15,172 nucleotides of DNA from Mariprofundus sp. (lineage in GTDB: Bacteria > Pseudomonadota > Zetaproteobacteria > Mariprofundales > Mariprofundaceae), in assembly GCA_030951065.1 (NCBI GenBank), contig JAUZQH010000026.1, forward strand, positions 1-15,172. The letters run 5' to 3'. Every line of letters starts with the position of its first letter. Within the stretch, counting starts at the first letter, position 1. The translations under genes were made by a program, and so were the position numbers. Positions 6,880 through 13,039 of the stretch are shown one piece after another. The notes beneath the pieces are model-generated. The model did not search any database and was not told the DNA's origin. It was given only the letters and a program-made list of their open reading frames with translations.

Positions 6880-9051
6880 ATGAACGCACACACGCATGCC
6901 GTAAATATTGCATCGGTTGAAAATTCTGAAGGTGAAAGCACTGCCGTGATCGACTTTCAACCGGCATCGGAAGATATCTGGGATAAAAAATATCGTCTGA
7001 AAGACAAACACGGCGAAGCTGTGGATGCGAACATCCAGGCCACCTATGATCGTGTTGCTCTCGCACTGGCCGAGGTCGAAGAAGAGGACAAACGCGAATT
7101 CTGGCATAACCGTTTCGTATGGGCGCTGGCCAATGGTGCCATCCCTGCCGGTCGCATCATGTCCAATGCCGGTGCACAGGCGCACAAGCCGGCCACATCC
7201 ACCATCAACTGTACGGTTTCCGGCACCATCCCCGATTCGATGGACGGTATTCTGTCCATGGTACACGAAGCTGGCCTGACCCTGAAAGCCGGATGCGGTA
7301 TCGGTTATGAATTCTCCACCCTGCGTCCGAAAGGCGCTTATGTATCCGGTGCCGGCGCTTATACCTCCGGTCCGTTGTCGTTCATGGATATCTACGATAA
7401 AATGTGTTTCACCGTATCTTCAGCCGGTGGCCGCCGCGGTGCCCAGATGGGCACATTCGATATTTCGCATCCGGACATCATCGAGTTCATTCGCGCCAAA
7501 CGTGAAGACGGTCGCCTGCGCCAGTTCAACCTGTCCTGCCTGATTACCCGCGATTTCATGGAAGCAGTCAAACATGATGCCGACTGGGATCTGGTCTTCC
7601 CGGCCAGCCAGACAGAGATTGATGATCCGGAAACACGCATCGTGTTCAAACATGTGGCCAATCCTCCCAAATCCGCTGTGAAGGATGATCGCGGACTGGT
7701 GGCATGCAGGGTTTATAAAACCATGAAAGCACAGCGTTTATGGGATGTGATCATGGCATCGACCTACGATTATGCCGAACCCGGCTTCATCCTGATCGAT
7801 GAAGTGAATGAAATGAACAACAACTGGTTCTGTGAAGATGTGCGTGCCACCAACCCGTGCGGTGAACAGCCTCTGCCACCTTATGGCGCCTGCCTGCTGG
7901 GCAGCGTGAATCTGACCAAATTCGTGCGCAAGGCATTTACCGAGGAGGCCTATTTCGACTGGGATGCCTACCGTGAAGTGGTCTCCATTTTTACCCGCAT
8001 GCTGGATAATGTGGTGGATATCAACGGCCTGCCGCTGTCCAAACAACGCGATGAAATTGTCTCCAAACGCCGCCACGGCATGGGTTTTCTGGGCCTGGGA
8101 TCTGCCCTGACCATGCTGCGCACCCCGTACGGCACATCTGAATCACTCGAATTCACTGAAAAAATCGCCTATGAAATGGCCCGCACCGGTTTTGCCACCG
8201 GCCTGGAACTGGCGGAAGAAAAAGGTGCTGCTCCGGCACTGGAAAAAACCTATGAAGTCACTGCCGAAATGATGGCCAAACGCCCTGAAATGGCGGCCGA
8301 TGGCATCCAGGTCGGGGATCAGGTCAGTGGCAAGATCCTGTGGGGCAAGTATTCGAAATATATGCAGAAATTCCTGGCCACCGGCAATGAGGAAGACAAA
8401 GAACTGATCGAGGCGCTGATCGAAAAGGGATGCCGGTTCACCCATCACTCGTCGATTGCACCAACCGGCACGATTTCGCTCTCTCTGGCCAACAACGCAT
8501 CCAACGGCATTGAACCCAGTTTTGCCCATCACTATGCGCGCAACATCATCCGCGAGGGCAAGAAAAGCAAAGAGAAAGTGGATGTGTTCTCCTATGAGTT
8601 GCTGGCCTATCGCGAACTGATCAATGCCGATGCCATGCCGTTTTCGGAAGATGAGGCAACCCGGCTGCCGGATTATTTCATCAGTGCCGACGAAGTTACA
8701 CCGAAACAGCATGTCGATATTCAGGCTGCAGCACAGCGCTGGGTGGACTCGTCCATTTCCAAAACAGCCAATGTGCCGACCGACTTCCCCTACGAGGATT
8801 TCAAGAATATCTACCTCTATGCCTATGAGCAGGGCCTGAAAGGCTGCACCACGTTCCGCTTTAATCCGGAGGCCTTCCAGGGTGTACTGGTCAAGGAAGA
8901 GGATCTGGCCAACACCACGTACAAATTCACGCTGGATGACGGCACCGTGGTGGAAGCCAGGGGCAATGAAGAAATCGAATACGACGGCGAAACGCACAGT
9001 GCCGCCAACCTCTTTGATGCCCTCAAAGAGGGGTATTACGGGAAGTTTTAA
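6880..9051 (+). CDS. nrdJ: Adenosylcobalamin-dependent (class II) ribonucleotide reductase, catalytic subunit NrdJa
   Basis: This enzyme reduces ribonucleotides to deoxyribonucleotides using a B12-generated thiyl radical, independently of oxygen. The 723 residues contain NCTVSGT (Cys111, one of the redox pair), CGIGYEFSTLRPKGA, SAGGRRGAQMG, FNLSCLITRDF, NPCGEQPLPPYG (Cys327 as thiyl site, Glu329), GACLLGSVNL (Cys338, the redox partner, eleven residues after Cys327 as in known class II enzymes), RRHGMGFLGLGSAL and APTGTISLSL. The C-terminus ends at GYYGKF and lacks the shuttle-cysteine tail, which is on the separate NrdJb, the Pseudomonas-type split. ATG 6880 has AGGGAGAG upstream. Regulation by NrdR and perhaps DnaA is suggested by the upstream sites. 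No cobalamin riboswitch is apparent in the 229 bp upstream. Confidence 0.96.
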   Translation: MNAHTHAVNIASVENSEGESTAVIDFQPASEDIWDKKYRLKDKHGEAVDANIQATYDRVALALAEVEEEDKREFWHNRFVWALANGAIPAGRIMSNAGAQAHKPATSTINCTVSGTIPDSMDGILSMVHEAGLTLKAGCGIGYEFSTLRPKGAYVSGAGAYTSGPLSFMDIYDKMCFTVSSAGGRRGAQMGTFDISHPDIIEFIRAKREDGRLRQFNLSCLITRDFMEAVKHDADWDLVFPASQTEIDDPETRIVFKHVANPPKSAVKDDRGLVACRVYKTMKAQRLWDVIMASTYDYAEPGFILIDEVNEMNNNWFCEDVRATNPCGEQPLPPYGACLLGSVNLTKFVRKAFTEEAYFDWDAYREVVSIFTRMLDNVVDINGLPLSKQRDEIVSKRRHGMGFLGLGSALTMLRTPYGTSESLEFTEKIAYEMARTGFATGLELAEEKGAAPALEKTYEVTAEMMAKRPEMAADGIQVGDQVSGKILWGKYSKYMQKFLATGNEEDKELIEALIEKGCRFTHHSSIAPTGTISLSLANNASNGIEPSFAHHYARNIIREGKKSKEKVDVFSYELLAYRELINADAMPFSEDEATRLPDYFISADEVTPKQHVDIQAAAQRWVDSSISKTANVPTDFPYEDFKNIYLYAYEQGLKGCTTFRFNPEAFQGVLVKEEDLANTTYKFTLDDGTVVEARGNEEIEYDGETHSAANLFDALKEGYYGKF

Positions 9052-9199
9052 TTAGATACGGGATGCGGGCATCCATGCCCTTACCCTTGAACGGCAGGAA
9101 AAAAGCGTGGTTTTTCCCTGCCTCACAAAATCCATGACGGATGTCATTGATTTTGGCGACACGTCGTGTGTCGCAAGCGCCGCATGATAAGGAGGAGAT
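9052..9199 (+). other. Structured spacer within the nrdJ operon
   Basis: 148 bp without a gene, but densely structured. GGATGC/GCATCC (9061-9074) and GGGCAT/ATGCCC (9067-9080) are overlapping, mutually exclusive hairpins. The three-hairpin repeat (9093-9174) follows, then the strong Shine-Dalgarno site (9189-9197) of the next ORF. No U-tract follows any hairpin on the plus strand, so these look more like processing or stability structures than a full terminator. Confidence 0.55.
9093..9174 (-). repeat. Multi-hairpin repeat, copy C (three hairpins)
   Basis: On the plus strand the order is hairpin 3, then 2, then 1. Hairpin 3 (9093-9122) pairs GGCAGG with CCTGCC and an A-tract with a T-tract around GCGTGG. 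Hairpin 2 (9127-9154) pairs AAAATC with GATTTT, has one C-T mismatch, then pairs ATGAC with GTCAT around a 4-base loop. Hairpin 1 (9156-9174) is GCGACAC/GTGTCGC. The gaps (4 bases between 3 and 2, 1 base between 2 and 1) are the same as in copy B (3 to 2) and copy A (2 to 1). Paired positions differ between copies in a compensatory way. Confidence 0.78.
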
Positions 9200-9451
9200 A
9201 TGAATCAGTTCAATGACTCTGCATTTCCTGTCTCATCTGCGACGAAACACATTGAATGGCCGGAACTTCGGTTCCCGCCGATAAACCTGTGGGTATTGGC
9301 TGGTTCTCCTGTGTTATCCGATGGACTTGAGAACACCCGCAATCACCGGCTGCAGCGTCCGGGCATGAAAAACAACCATGCGAACTCGCTGCACTATTTC
9401 GGGCATGTGCAGATGCAAACCATTCTGGCCATGCATGGAGGTAAATCATGA
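9200..9451 (+). CDS. Uncharacterised 83-residue protein between nrdJa and nrdJb
   Basis: I do not recognise this protein. It encodes 83 residues including EWPELRFPPINLWVLAGSP near 19-37 and a polar His/Asn-rich C-terminal half (NTRNHRLQRPGMKNNHANSL). There is no signal peptide or cysteine motif. AAGGAGGAG at 9189-9197 is the strongest Shine-Dalgarno site in the window. Its TGA overlaps the nrdJb ATG (ATGA at 9448-9451), which implies translational coupling and dosage linked to NrdJb. In the Pseudomonas split arrangement nrdJa and nrdJb are adjacent, so the insertion is unusual. It could be a reductase accessory or regulatory protein, or an acquired ORF captured into the operon. The strong translation signals make a chance ORF less likely. 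Confidence 0.6.
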   Translation: MNQFNDSAFPVSSATKHIEWPELRFPPINLWVLAGSPVLSDGLENTRNHRLQRPGMKNNHANSLHYFGHVQMQTILAMHGGKS

Positions 9452-10089
9452 GCATCAAAATCGAAAAGAAGATCACGGCATACGAAGTGAAAAAGCCGGA
9501 AGATGAAGCGAAGCAGCAAGAGGCTACCGTCACCGCGATTGCGCCGCTGCTGGAACGCGACGATATTCTTGAAGGCAGCACCTACAAGATCAAAACACCG
9601 ATGAGCGACCATGCCATGTATAGCACCATCAATGATGTCGTGATGAATGCCGGCACGCCGGATGAACATCGTCGCCCGTTCGAAATCTTTATCAACTCCA
9701 AGAACATGGAACATTTCATGTGGATTGTGGCGCTGACCCGCATCACCTCCGCCATTTTCCGCAAGGGGGGGGATGTCACCTTCCTGGTCGAAGAACTGAA
9801 AGCTGTCTTCGATCCGCGCGGCGGTTATTACAAACGCGGCGGCAAATATATGCCGTCCATCGTTGCCGAGATCGGTGAAGTGATCCAGCAGCATCTGGTC
9901 TCCATCGGCATGATGGAAGGCCAGCTCAATACCCCCGAACTGGAGGCCAAACGCCGTGAAGCCGAAGAAAAACTCGGTGCCGACGGCATCGCCAAAGGCA
10001 ACCAGTGCGACAAATGCGGCGCCATGGCCGTCGTCCGCCTCGACAATTGCAACACCTGCCTCGAATGTGGCGATTCCAAGTGTGGCTAA
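9448..10089 (+). CDS. nrdJb: Class II ribonucleotide reductase, small C-terminal subunit NrdJb (TSCPD-like)
   Basis: NrdJb carries the C-terminal portion that is fused to NrdJ in one-chain class II reductases; in Pseudomonas both parts are needed for activity. It has 213 residues. The main part contains STYKIKTPMSDHAMYSTIND, FEIFINSKNMEHFMWIVALT and RGGKYMPSIVAEIGEVIQQH, typical of the TSCPD-type reductase domain. The tail is cysteine-rich (CDKCGAMAV, CNTCLECGDSKCG, six cysteines in the last 28 residues), fitting the shuttle cysteines that re-reduce the NrdJa disulfide, perhaps with a bound zinc. ATG 9448 has GGAGGT at 9438-9443 and overlaps the previous ORF by four bases. A strong terminator follows. 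Confidence 0.92.
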   Translation: MSIKIEKKITAYEVKKPEDEAKQQEATVTAIAPLLERDDILEGSTYKIKTPMSDHAMYSTINDVVMNAGTPDEHRRPFEIFINSKNMEHFMWIVALTRITSAIFRKGGDVTFLVEELKAVFDPRGGYYKRGGKYMPSIVAEIGEVIQQHLVSIGMMEGQLNTPELEAKRREAEEKLGADGIAKGNQCDKCGAMAVVRLDNCNTCLECGDSKCG

Positions 10090-10120
10090 TACCCTGAGTG
10101 TTGCCCCTGATTGATTCTTC

Positions 10121-10158
10121 AGAGCCCGAGAGTATTACGCCTCGGGCTCTTTATTTTT
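10121..10158 (+). terminator. Rho-independent terminator of the nrdJ operon
   Basis: A perfect 10 bp stem, AGAGCCCGAG / CTCGGGCTCT, encloses the loop AGTATTACGC and is followed by TTATTTTT. It starts 31 bp after the nrdJb stop codon. Confidence 0.93.
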
Positions 10159-10219
10159 GGTGTTGATTGCATACAAGCCGCAACATCGAAGTACTGAGAT
10201 ATGTGATACTGAATAGCTG

Positions 10220-10268
10220 CGATATATATATATCGAATATTGACGAATATTGTTACCCGTTCTATCCT
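10220..10268 (+). promoter_or_regulatory. Promoter and probable operator of the parDE-like operon
   Basis: TTGACG (10240-10245), a 17 bp spacer and TATCCT (10263-10268) form a plausible sigma-70 promoter. A perfect 16 bp palindrome CGATATATATATATCG (10220-10235) sits just upstream. It runs into a direct repeat, CGAATATTGA (10234-10243) and CGAATATTGT (10244-10253), that covers the -35 region. Toxin-antitoxin operons are usually autorepressed, so these are likely antitoxin binding sites. Confidence 0.6.
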
Positions 10269-10301
10269 GTTAATCTAATCTGCATGATAGAGGAGGTAGC
10301 C

Positions 10302-10529
10302 ATGAGTAGTAGTCTGAATGTATCCCTGACCGATGAGCTGCGTCGTTATGTAAACACCCGTGCCAGCGATGCCGATGTGTATGCGACACCAAGCGAATAT
10401 ATTCGCGATCTGATCCGGCAGGATATGGAAAATCGGCGTACCGTATTGCATGTTATGAACGGCCTGGATGATGTGAAAAACGGGCTGTTCTCTGAAAAAT
10501 CAATTCTTGAAATAGGTTTGGAAAACTAA
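10302..10529 (+). CDS. ParD-like ribbon-helix-helix antitoxin
   Basis: This is the antitoxin of a type II toxin-antitoxin pair; it should neutralise the ParE-like toxin encoded next and repress the operon through an N-terminal ribbon-helix-helix DNA-binding domain. It has 75 residues: SSSLNVSLTDELRRYVNTRA (DNA-binding strand and first helix) and YATPSEYIRDLIRQDMENR (second helix), both characteristic of ParD/CC2985-type antitoxins; the C-terminal 30 residues should wrap the toxin. The frame is open from 10167, but the start is placed at 10302 because AGGAGGT (10291-10297) is optimally spaced and the fold begins there. The toxin follows after 9 bp. Confidence 0.87.
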   Translation: MSSSLNVSLTDELRRYVNTRASDADVYATPSEYIRDLIRQDMENRRTVLHVMNGLDDVKNGLFSEKSILEIGLEN

Positions 10530-10538
10530 TCCATTTCA

Positions 10539-10928
10539 ATGCCCGGGAAGGAACACTACCTCTTAACCCGTCGTGCCGAACGTGATCTGCACGACACCAG
10601 AGCGTGGTCATTGGCACGCTGGAGAAGAAAGCTCACCCGAGAGTATTTCAGTGATTTGCATCAAGCGGCGGAGTATGTCGCTACCCACCATCAGGCGCTG
10701 AATAGCAGAGAAGATTTAACAGGCGATACCGGCCTCTGCATTCACCCGGTCAGAGAGCACTACCTGATATATCTGCCTGTTGGCGATCAACATATCATCA
10801 TTGTTACTGTGATTCGCCAATCGCGTGATGTCCCCCAAATTTTAGGCAAAGCAGCATTTATGATTCGGCGTGAAGTGATAGAAATAAAAAACCGTATCCA
10901 GCGTGGTGAACTGTCGCTGCCGAAGTAA
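10539..10928 (+). CDS. ParE/RelE-superfamily toxin
   Basis: This is the likely toxin partner of the preceding ParD-like protein. ParE toxins poison DNA gyrase, whereas RelE relatives cleave mRNA; the ParD partner favours the first. The 129 residues start with the family pattern YLLTRRAERDLHDTRAWSLARWRRKLTREYF, here shortened in quotation to its ends YLLTRRAERDL and LTREYF. They continue with HPVREHYLIYLPVGDQHIIIV, best read as the central beta-strands HYLIYL and HIIIVTVIRQSRD. It is about 30 residues longer than usual; the extra part is a basic tail (MIRREVIEIKNRIQRGELSL). The Shine-Dalgarno site is weak, so translation probably depends on coupling to the antitoxin gene. Confidence 0.82.
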   Translation: MPGKEHYLLTRRAERDLHDTRAWSLARWRRKLTREYFSDLHQAAEYVATHHQALNSREDLTGDTGLCIHPVREHYLIYLPVGDQHIIIVTVIRQSRDVPQILGKAAFMIRREVIEIKNRIQRGELSLPK

Positions 10929-10935
10929 TGATGAA

Positions 10936-11130
10936 ATGCTGGCCGTCCCCATTCGCTACCGCAACATGGCCGGAGAAAAACACCAGCAACCGCTGGGCGC
11001 ATTGCTGCAACACCTGTTCAACCACCAGACCCATCATCGTGGCCAAATCACCACCCTGCTTTTTCAGGCAGGTATTGATCCCGAAGCCACTGATCTGATT
11101 ATGATGCTGATGGAAACCCATGAGGAATGA
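10936..11130 (+). pseudogene. DinB/DfsB-family protein, C-terminal remnant
   Basis: DinB-family proteins are metal-binding four-helix bundles, often thiol-dependent or damage-induced; this copy cannot be complete. About 64 codons remain. They contain IRYRNMAGEKHQQPLGALLQ and HLFNHQTHHRGQITTLL, with the HxxHHRGQ metal-site helix, then QAGIDPEATDLIMML, the normal C-terminal end. Family members are about 160-170 residues, so roughly the first 100 are missing. The frame begins only 8 bp after the toxin stop, has no ribosome site and no N-terminal remnant that I could see upstream of the toxin-antitoxin pair. Truncation by insertion of the parDE-like module is the simplest reading. Confidence 0.75.
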
Positions 11131-11163
11131 ACACCTGAAATGGTCAACATTATTGACTCTGCA

Positions 11164-11193
11164 TTGCTTTTAACGCAAAGTTAAACTTATAAG
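11164..11193 (+). promoter_or_regulatory. Promoter and palindrome of the phd/vapC-like operon
   Basis: TTGCTT (11164-11169), an 18 bp spacer and TATAAG (11188-11193) make a plausible promoter. The inverted repeat TTTAAC-GCAAA-GTTAAA (11169-11185) lies between the elements and is a likely autorepression site for the antitoxin. TTGACT at 11153 is an alternative -35 without a matching -10. Confidence 0.5.
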
Positions 11194-11212
11194 ATCAACC
11201 AAGAGGCATGTT

Positions 11213-11443
11213 ATGCAGGTGAATGCAAAAGAGCTGCGGCAACATTTAAGCGAATATCTGGACCGCGCATCACGCGGGCAAACGCTGGATATCAGTATGC
11301 GAGGCAAGCCTGTGGCACGGCTCACCCGGATTGAGTCACATGCGAAACCAGAACAGGACGACTTCTTCGGTATCTGGTCCGATCTGGATGACATGGATGT
11401 CAGCACTCATGTGCGTGAGATGCGGCAAGGTCGCCGGTTTTAA
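11213..11443 (+). CDS. Phd/YefM-family antitoxin
   Basis: This antitoxin is paired with the PIN-domain toxin that follows. The 76 residues begin with MQVNAKELRQHLSEYLDRAS, then GQTLDISMRGKPVARLTRI, the standard Phd/YefM N-terminal fold that dimerises and binds DNA. The C-terminal part (FFGIWSDLDDMDVSTHVREM) is acidic and then basic, as expected for the segment occupying the toxin active site. AGAGG at 11202-11206 gives a suitable ribosome site. Its TAA shares one base with the toxin ATG (TAATG), indicating coupled translation. The combination of a Phd-type antitoxin with a VapC-type toxin is common. Confidence 0.88.
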   Translation: MQVNAKELRQHLSEYLDRASRGQTLDISMRGKPVARLTRIESHAKPEQDDFFGIWSDLDDMDVSTHVREMRQGRRF

Positions 11444-11832
11444 TGTCTGATCGTATCCTGATCGATACGGATGTGATTATCTGGCACATGCGCGGCAATG
11501 AACATGCCCGTGCAGCCATCTATCAGATTGAAAACCCGACCATTTCTATTATCACCCAGATGGAACTGGTGCAGGGCTTGCGCAATAAACAGGAGCAGGT
11601 ATTGCTGCACCGCTTTCTGGAGCAGCTTGGTTTTGAAGTGCTGCCTGTAAGCGATGTGATCAGCCACCGCGCCCTGTTCCTGATGGAGGAGTGGCGATTA
11701 AGTCATCAAATGCTGGTGGCAGATGCCCTGATTGCTGCAACCGCGATTGAACATGGCTTACCCCTGCTCTCAGGCAATGAAAAGCACTACCGTTTTTTGA
11801 AAATGTTACAGCTAAACGGCTTCAAGCCGTAA
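11443..11832 (+). CDS. vapC: VapC-type PIN-domain ribonuclease toxin
   Basis: PIN-domain toxins are Mg-dependent endoribonucleases, often cutting tRNA or rRNA to stop translation. This 129-residue protein has the expected acidic residues: Asp8 in ILIDTDVIIWHMRG, Glu41 in TQMELVQGL, Asp94 in VADALIAATAIEHG, and the C-terminal LLSGNEKHYRFL, where Asn112/Glu113 stands in for the usual TxNxxHF/TxDxxHF motif. Length is typical. The ATG overlaps the antitoxin stop by one base. The active site looks intact, so the module is probably functional. Its RNA target cannot be told from sequence. Confidence 0.9.
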   Translation: MSDRILIDTDVIIWHMRGNEHARAAIYQIENPTISIITQMELVQGLRNKQEQVLLHRFLEQLGFEVLPVSDVISHRALFLMEEWRLSHQMLVADALIAATAIEHGLPLLSGNEKHYRFLKMLQLNGFKP

Positions 11833-11900
11833 ATGCGCCAAACAAGACCCCTGAAGACTGGAAGTCACCAGTCGCAACTGATTCGATTCCGCTGTTCAAC

Positions 11901-11937
11901 AAACGGGGCGGATTGCAGAGGCTGCCCCGTTTTTATT
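11901..11937. terminator. Intrinsic terminator between vapC and the convergent SIMPL gene
   Basis: AAACGGGGC (11901-11909) pairs with GCCCCGTTT around a 14-base loop, followed by more T and TTATTTT on the plus strand. It overlaps the last codons of the convergent gene. A smaller hairpin GACTGG/CCAGTC lies just before it (11856-11873). Confidence 0.85.
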
Positions 11938-12658
11938 TTACAGGAAAATCAGTAAACGGCACTTCGATGGAACCGCTCACCGTGATGCCAAGTTTGCCTT
12001 CGCCGGCCGACAGGGACGGAGGCGCGGCATCGGCAGATTTGGCCATCATCGGCATCTCGCCCCGATAAAGTACCGGTCGAGGCGTTTGGCTGCTGGTATT
12101 CAACTGAAGAATTCTGAAACTGCCGGCATTCAAGCCCCTGGCAATCACAGTTGCCTTTTGTCGAAATGTCGCAATGGCCTGCAAGCTGAGTTCACCCTGC
12201 GCCTTTTTTGAAGCGGTGCTGCTGATGCGAAATTGCAGGCTGGAGAGACTGGCCCCTGCCGCTTCAATTGCATCCAGCCAGTCCGGCACCGCATCAAGCT
12301 TGCGGCTGACCACCTGACCGGTTTGCGCCATGCGCCAGCCTGTACGAATACGCTGGCGGTTTTTGGGATATTGCCATAGCGGCTGCATCGAACGACTGAG
12401 CGTTTTTAGCTTCAAACCGGCTTCATGACGCAATCGCTCGTGCACAGCACCGCTGACCCGATTGACATATTGCCGCACGGCATTTGCATCCGCCCCGTCT
12501 TTCTCAATACGAAAGGTAATCACCACCTCATCATTGGGCAGTTGTGCTTCTGCCGTCGCACTGAGGTTGATGAGCGTGCCCACCGGCTTCGTATCAGCCG
12601 CCTGCGCCACCATTGGCGACAGAAAAATCAGAGAGAACAGAATTAAGAGACGGCGCAT
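11933..12658 (-). CDS. Secreted SIMPL-domain (DUF541) protein
   Basis: The product is a 241-residue periplasmic or envelope protein of the SIMPL (DUF541, OMP_b-brl) family; members have oligomeric folds and no agreed biochemical role. A clear signal peptide is present: MRRLLILFSLIFLSPMVAQA, with cleavage likely after AQA at residue 20. The mature part begins with LINLSATAEAQLPNDEVVITFRI, of which LSATAEAQLPNDEV is the family-typical start. It continues through TLSRSMQPLWQYPKNRQRI and WRMAQTGQVVSR, and ends with the conserved-type strands KLGITVSGSIEV. It stands alone on the minus strand, converging on vapC with a shared terminator. Confidence 0.85.
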   Translation of the reverse strand: MRRLLILFSLIFLSPMVAQAADTKPVGTLINLSATAEAQLPNDEVVITFRIEKDGADANAVRQYVNRVSGAVHERLRHEAGLKLKTLSRSMQPLWQYPKNRQRIRTGWRMAQTGQVVSRKLDAVPDWLDAIEAAGASLSSLQFRISSTASKKAQGELSLQAIATFRQKATVIARGLNAGSFRILQLNTSSQTPRPVLYRGEMPMMAKSADAAPPSLSAGEGKLGITVSGSIEVPFTDFPVK

Positions 12659-13039
12659 GAATGCAGTCTGGGTTCTGTTGGCCCATCCGACAAGGGGAAA
12701 TTCAGCTGCATTTACGCCAGTCCCGCAATCGCCATGCCGGCAGCATATACAACGGTGACAGGCATGAATTATTGAGTTGTTTCAAGGTTGATCACAATCT
12801 CCGGAGAATCATCCTGAGTCGGATCAGGCAAGTCCTTGTTTCTTCCTCATTTTCATCAAGAAACCGTATCCCCATAGCTTGAAGCCGCTTTATTACCCTC
12901 AAAATAAAGCTGTAAGCGGATTCCGAATGATGCCGCTCAGCCATTGCAAGTGCGTGCGTTTCAATCAAACCGAACAGCTTGCTTTCACGCCATGCTTCAA
13001 CAGGTTAGCGTCAGGTTCATCCGGAAAACAGAGGCATAT
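12659..13039. other. Intergenic region between the SIMPL gene and the DUF1456 gene
   Basis: About 380 bp between divergent genes. A possible 50-codon minus-strand frame lies at 12792-12944. A perfect hairpin GCTTTATT/AATAAAGC (12887-12910) lies inside that frame and has no T-run after it. No convincing promoter was identified. Confidence 0.5.
12792..12944 (-). CDS. Possible small protein or gene remnant of about 50 residues
   Basis: I do not recognise this. The frame reads MAERHHSESAYSFILRVIKR, continuing LQAMGIRFLDENEEETRTCL and a basic end MILRRL. Upstream it stays open with coding-like sequence (RESKLFGLIETHALA) as far as a TAA near 13008-13010, but without an ATG; TTG is a conceivable start. 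The helical, charged composition looks protein-like. There is no Shine-Dalgarno site, so it may be the decayed end of a lost gene. Confidence 0.25.
   Translation of the reverse strand: MAERHHSESAYSFILRVIKRLQAMGIRFLDENEEETRTCLIRLRMILRRL

Noticed and set aside
8143..8997. 284-codon minus-strand frame
   Set aside because: It is antisense to the conserved C-terminal part of nrdJa and is explained by codon bias of that gene.
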